64,000 bases of DNA from Arthrobacter sp. QXT-31 (GTDB lineage: Bacteria > Actinomycetota > Actinomycetes > Actinomycetales > Micrococcaceae), in assembly GCF_001969265.1 (NCBI RefSeq), contig NZ_CP019304.1, forward strand, positions 868,001 through 932,000, in the 5' to 3' direction. This document shows positions 62,556 to 64,000 of this stretch, piece after piece. Each line of letters begins with the position of its first letter. Within the stretch, counting starts at the first letter, position 1. The position numbers and the translations under genes are program-made. The notes below the pieces were generated by a model. That model made no database searches. It saw nothing but the letters and a program-made list of their open reading frames with translations, and had not been told where the DNA came from.

Positions 62556-63656
62556 ATGCGAATGATTGGTAAGGCAGGAAAGGCGGCAGCAATCGCTGCC
62601 ATTGCGGCACTGGCGCTGACAGCCTGCGGCCGTTCCGAGTCAGGAACCACGGGCGGCGGCACCGGCGGCGGGGAGGCGTTCCCCAAGGACTCCTCAATCG
62701 GCGTCGCACTTCCCCAGAAGACCAGCGAGAACTGGGTCCTGGCGGAGAAGCTGTTCAACGACGGCCTCAGCGAGGCCGGCTTCAAGCCGGACGTGCAGTT
62801 CGCCAACGGCGGCGTCTCGGAGCAGCAGAACCAGATCAGCGCCATGATCACCAAGGGCGCCAAGGTCATCATCGTCGGCGCGATCGACGGCGCCCAGCTG
62901 GGCACCCAGCTGAAGCAGGCCAAGGACGCCGGCGCCACCATCATCGCCTACGACCGCCTGCTGCTGAACACCGAGAACGTGGACTACTACGTGGCCTACG
63001 ACAACTTCAAGGTGGGCGAGCTGCAGGGCAAGGCGCTGCTGGATGGCATGAAGGCCAAGAAGCCGGAGGGCCCGTACAACATCGAGCTCTTCGCGGGCTC
63101 CCCTGACGATGCCAACGCCAAGGTCTTCTTCGACGGTGCCATGAGCGTCCTGCAGCCGAAGATCGACGACGGCACGCTGAAGGTGCTCTCCGGCCAGAAG
63201 TCCTTCGAACAGGCTGTCACCCAGGGCTGGAAGGCCGAAAACGCCCAGCGCCGTGCAGACACGCTCCTGACCGGCAGCTACACCTCCGCGTCGCTGGACG
63301 GCGTGCTGTCCCCGAACGACACCCTGGCCCGTGCGGTACTGACCGCCGTCAAGGCGGCCGGCAAGCCGCTTCCGGTGGTCACTGGACAGGACTCCGAGGT
63401 TGAATCGGTCAAGTCCATCATGGCCGGCGAGCAGTACTCCACCATCAACAAGGACACCCGCAAGCTCGTTGAGCACTCGATCGTCATGGTCAAGGACATC
63501 CAGGCCGGCAAGACGCCTGAGATCAACGACGACAAGTCCTACAACAACAAGGTCAAGACCGTTCCGGCCTACCTGCTGGAGCCGGTCATCGTGACCAAGG
63601 AAAACGTCAAGACGGCCTACGTGGACGATCCGGTTCTCGGCCCGATCACCAAGTAA
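62556..63656 (+). CDS. chvE: Sugar-binding lipoprotein (ChvE type)
   Basis: This 366-aa binding protein of the type-I periplasmic fold has a lipoprotein signal with the lipobox LALTAC (lipid cysteine C24) and a Gly/Thr-rich linker. The mature part begins SIGVALPQKTSENWVLAEKLFNDG and shows DRLLLNTENVDYYVAYDNFKVGELQGKALLDG, typical of ChvE and its relatives that bind monosaccharides. It is the last gene of the operon with mmsAB, 55 bp after mmsB, and a hairpin terminator follows. Confidence 0.94.
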   Translation: MRMIGKAGKAAAIAAIAALALTACGRSESGTTGGGTGGGEAFPKDSSIGVALPQKTSENWVLAEKLFNDGLSEAGFKPDVQFANGGVSEQQNQISAMITKGAKVIIVGAIDGAQLGTQLKQAKDAGATIIAYDRLLLNTENVDYYVAYDNFKVGELQGKALLDGMKAKKPEGPYNIELFAGSPDDANAKVFFDGAMSVLQPKIDDGTLKVLSGQKSFEQAVTQGWKAENAQRRADTLLTGSYTSASLDGVLSPNDTLARAVLTAVKAAGKPLPVVTGQDSEVESVKSIMAGEQYSTINKDTRKLVEHSIVMVKDIQAGKTPEINDDKSYNNKVKTVPAYLLEPVIVTKENVKTAYVDDPVLGPITK

Positions 63657-63671
63657 CACCGCAGACACCAC

Positions 63672-63723
63672 AGAGCCCCGGCTCCCCCGAGTGACCAGTT
63701 CACGAAGGAGGGCCGGGGCTCTT
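63672..63723 (+). terminator. Terminator of the mmsAB-chvE operon
   Basis: AGAGCCCCGGC (63672-63682) pairs with GCCGGGGCTCT (63712-63722), with CTCCC/GGAGG-type extension inside. T-rich sequence follows. It lies 16 bp after the chvE stop. Confidence 0.8.
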
Positions 63724-63739
63724 CCGTTGCCGCCACCCA

Positions 63740-63800
63740 ACGCTTCCTCACCTCCTGCCGCCCCCACCCCCACGCTTCCTCACCTCCTGCCGCCCCCACC
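63740..63800. repeat. Tandem duplication with 32-bp period
   Basis: Two identical 29-bp stretches (63740-63768 and 63772-63800) start 32 bp apart, containing CGCTTCCTCACCTCCTGCC. The period equals that of the array at 44737, and the core CTTCCTCACCTCCTGC resembles CTCTCTCACTCCCTGC there. Confidence 0.88.
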
Positions 63801-63915
63801 GTCGCCACGGCTTCACAGCGGAAACATAGGTCCGGCCCGTTTCCCGCACAGCAGCGGGCACCAGTGTGGAATCCGAAGCCGGCCAATCCCCCGGCATGTG
63901 ATCCCAAGGAGTGCA

Positions 63916-64000
63916 GTGAGCGTCCTCGCCCGAAGTGTAGGCAATGCGTTTAGAAACAAGGTCCGAACAGCCGCCGTTGTGACCGTGCTGGCTGTCGCGA
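63916..64000 (+). CDS. Start of a putative membrane protein (permease-like), cut by the window end
   Basis: GTG at 63916 follows AAGGA with 5-base spacing and opens a frame with no stop through the window end. The 28 visible residues, beginning VSVLARSVGNAFRNKVRT and then a hydrophobic stretch, resemble the N-terminus of MacB/FtsX-type ABC permeases, which start with a short polar segment and a helix. It uses codons such as AGA, GTA and TTT that are rare in the neighbours. With so little sequence the family is only a guess. Confidence 0.5.
   Translation, partial: MSVLARSVGNAFRNKVRTAAVVTVLAVA

Overview
The window is a high-GC actinobacterial chromosome segment. GTG and TTG starts are frequent, ATGA stop/start overlaps are common, and the gene content fits Arthrobacter/Pseudarthrobacter (Micrococcaceae). 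This assignment rests on recognised gene families and gene order, not on a search. There are no phage, transposase, integrase or CRISPR genes; almost everything is ordinary chromosomal metabolism packed into short operons.

Layout. 1-4.9 kb: the 3' end of greA, then a minus-strand unit (AI-2E family permease, ilvA, rhomboid protease) and a galM-type epimerase. 5.1-8.2 kb: a DeoR-type regulator overlapping galT and galK (Leloir pathway). 8.3-10.6 kb: a thiolase and a Bax-inhibitor-1 family protein. 10.9-16.5 kb: a livHMGF branched-chain amino acid ABC operon whose LivH carries a secreted N-terminal domain, facing a convergent LivK lipoprotein gene. 16.6 kb: a tRNA with a leucine UAA anticodon but no long variable arm. 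16.7-24.6 kb: ACT-GNAT fusion, ndh, a mycosin-like protease, ppx, a DUF501 gene, a DivIC/FtsB protein and enolase. 24.7-32.6 kb: mazG, adenosine deaminase, two DedA proteins, deoA, cdd, an M20 amidohydrolase and manC. 32.8-36.4 kb: sdhCDAB. 36.5-41.4 kb: a hydrolase and a minus-strand group with yihY, an RNA ligase/phosphodiesterase-like protein, trpS and xth. 41.5-44.6 kb: a drug-type ABC exporter and a SHOCT protein. 45-47 kb: a two-component system. 47-50.4 kb: folD, glyA and divergent purU (one-carbon metabolism). 50.5-52 kb: a small methyltransferase, an SMR pump and a gamma carbonic anhydrase.

52-58.1 kb: a probable lysine degradation island. It has a lysine 2-monooxygenase-like flavoenzyme (DavB type), a cationic amino acid permease, a PucR-type regulator and a 5-aminopentanamidase-like nitrilase-family enzyme (DavA type). 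58.3-63.7 kb: a ROK repressor followed by a GguAB/ChvE-type (MmsA/MmsB) sugar ABC transporter. The ROK gene and the transporter operon share a nearly identical promoter/operator block. The window ends in the first codons of a putative membrane protein.

The least explained material is intergenic. There are two copies of a long palindrome just downstream of stop codons, a 32-bp-period tandem array with inverted and palindromic relatives near 44.8 kb, and a second 32-bp-period duplication with a similar core near 63.8 kb. These, with the short-armed tRNA-Leu and the LivH fusion, are the best candidates for something undescribed. No complete new defence or mobile system was found.
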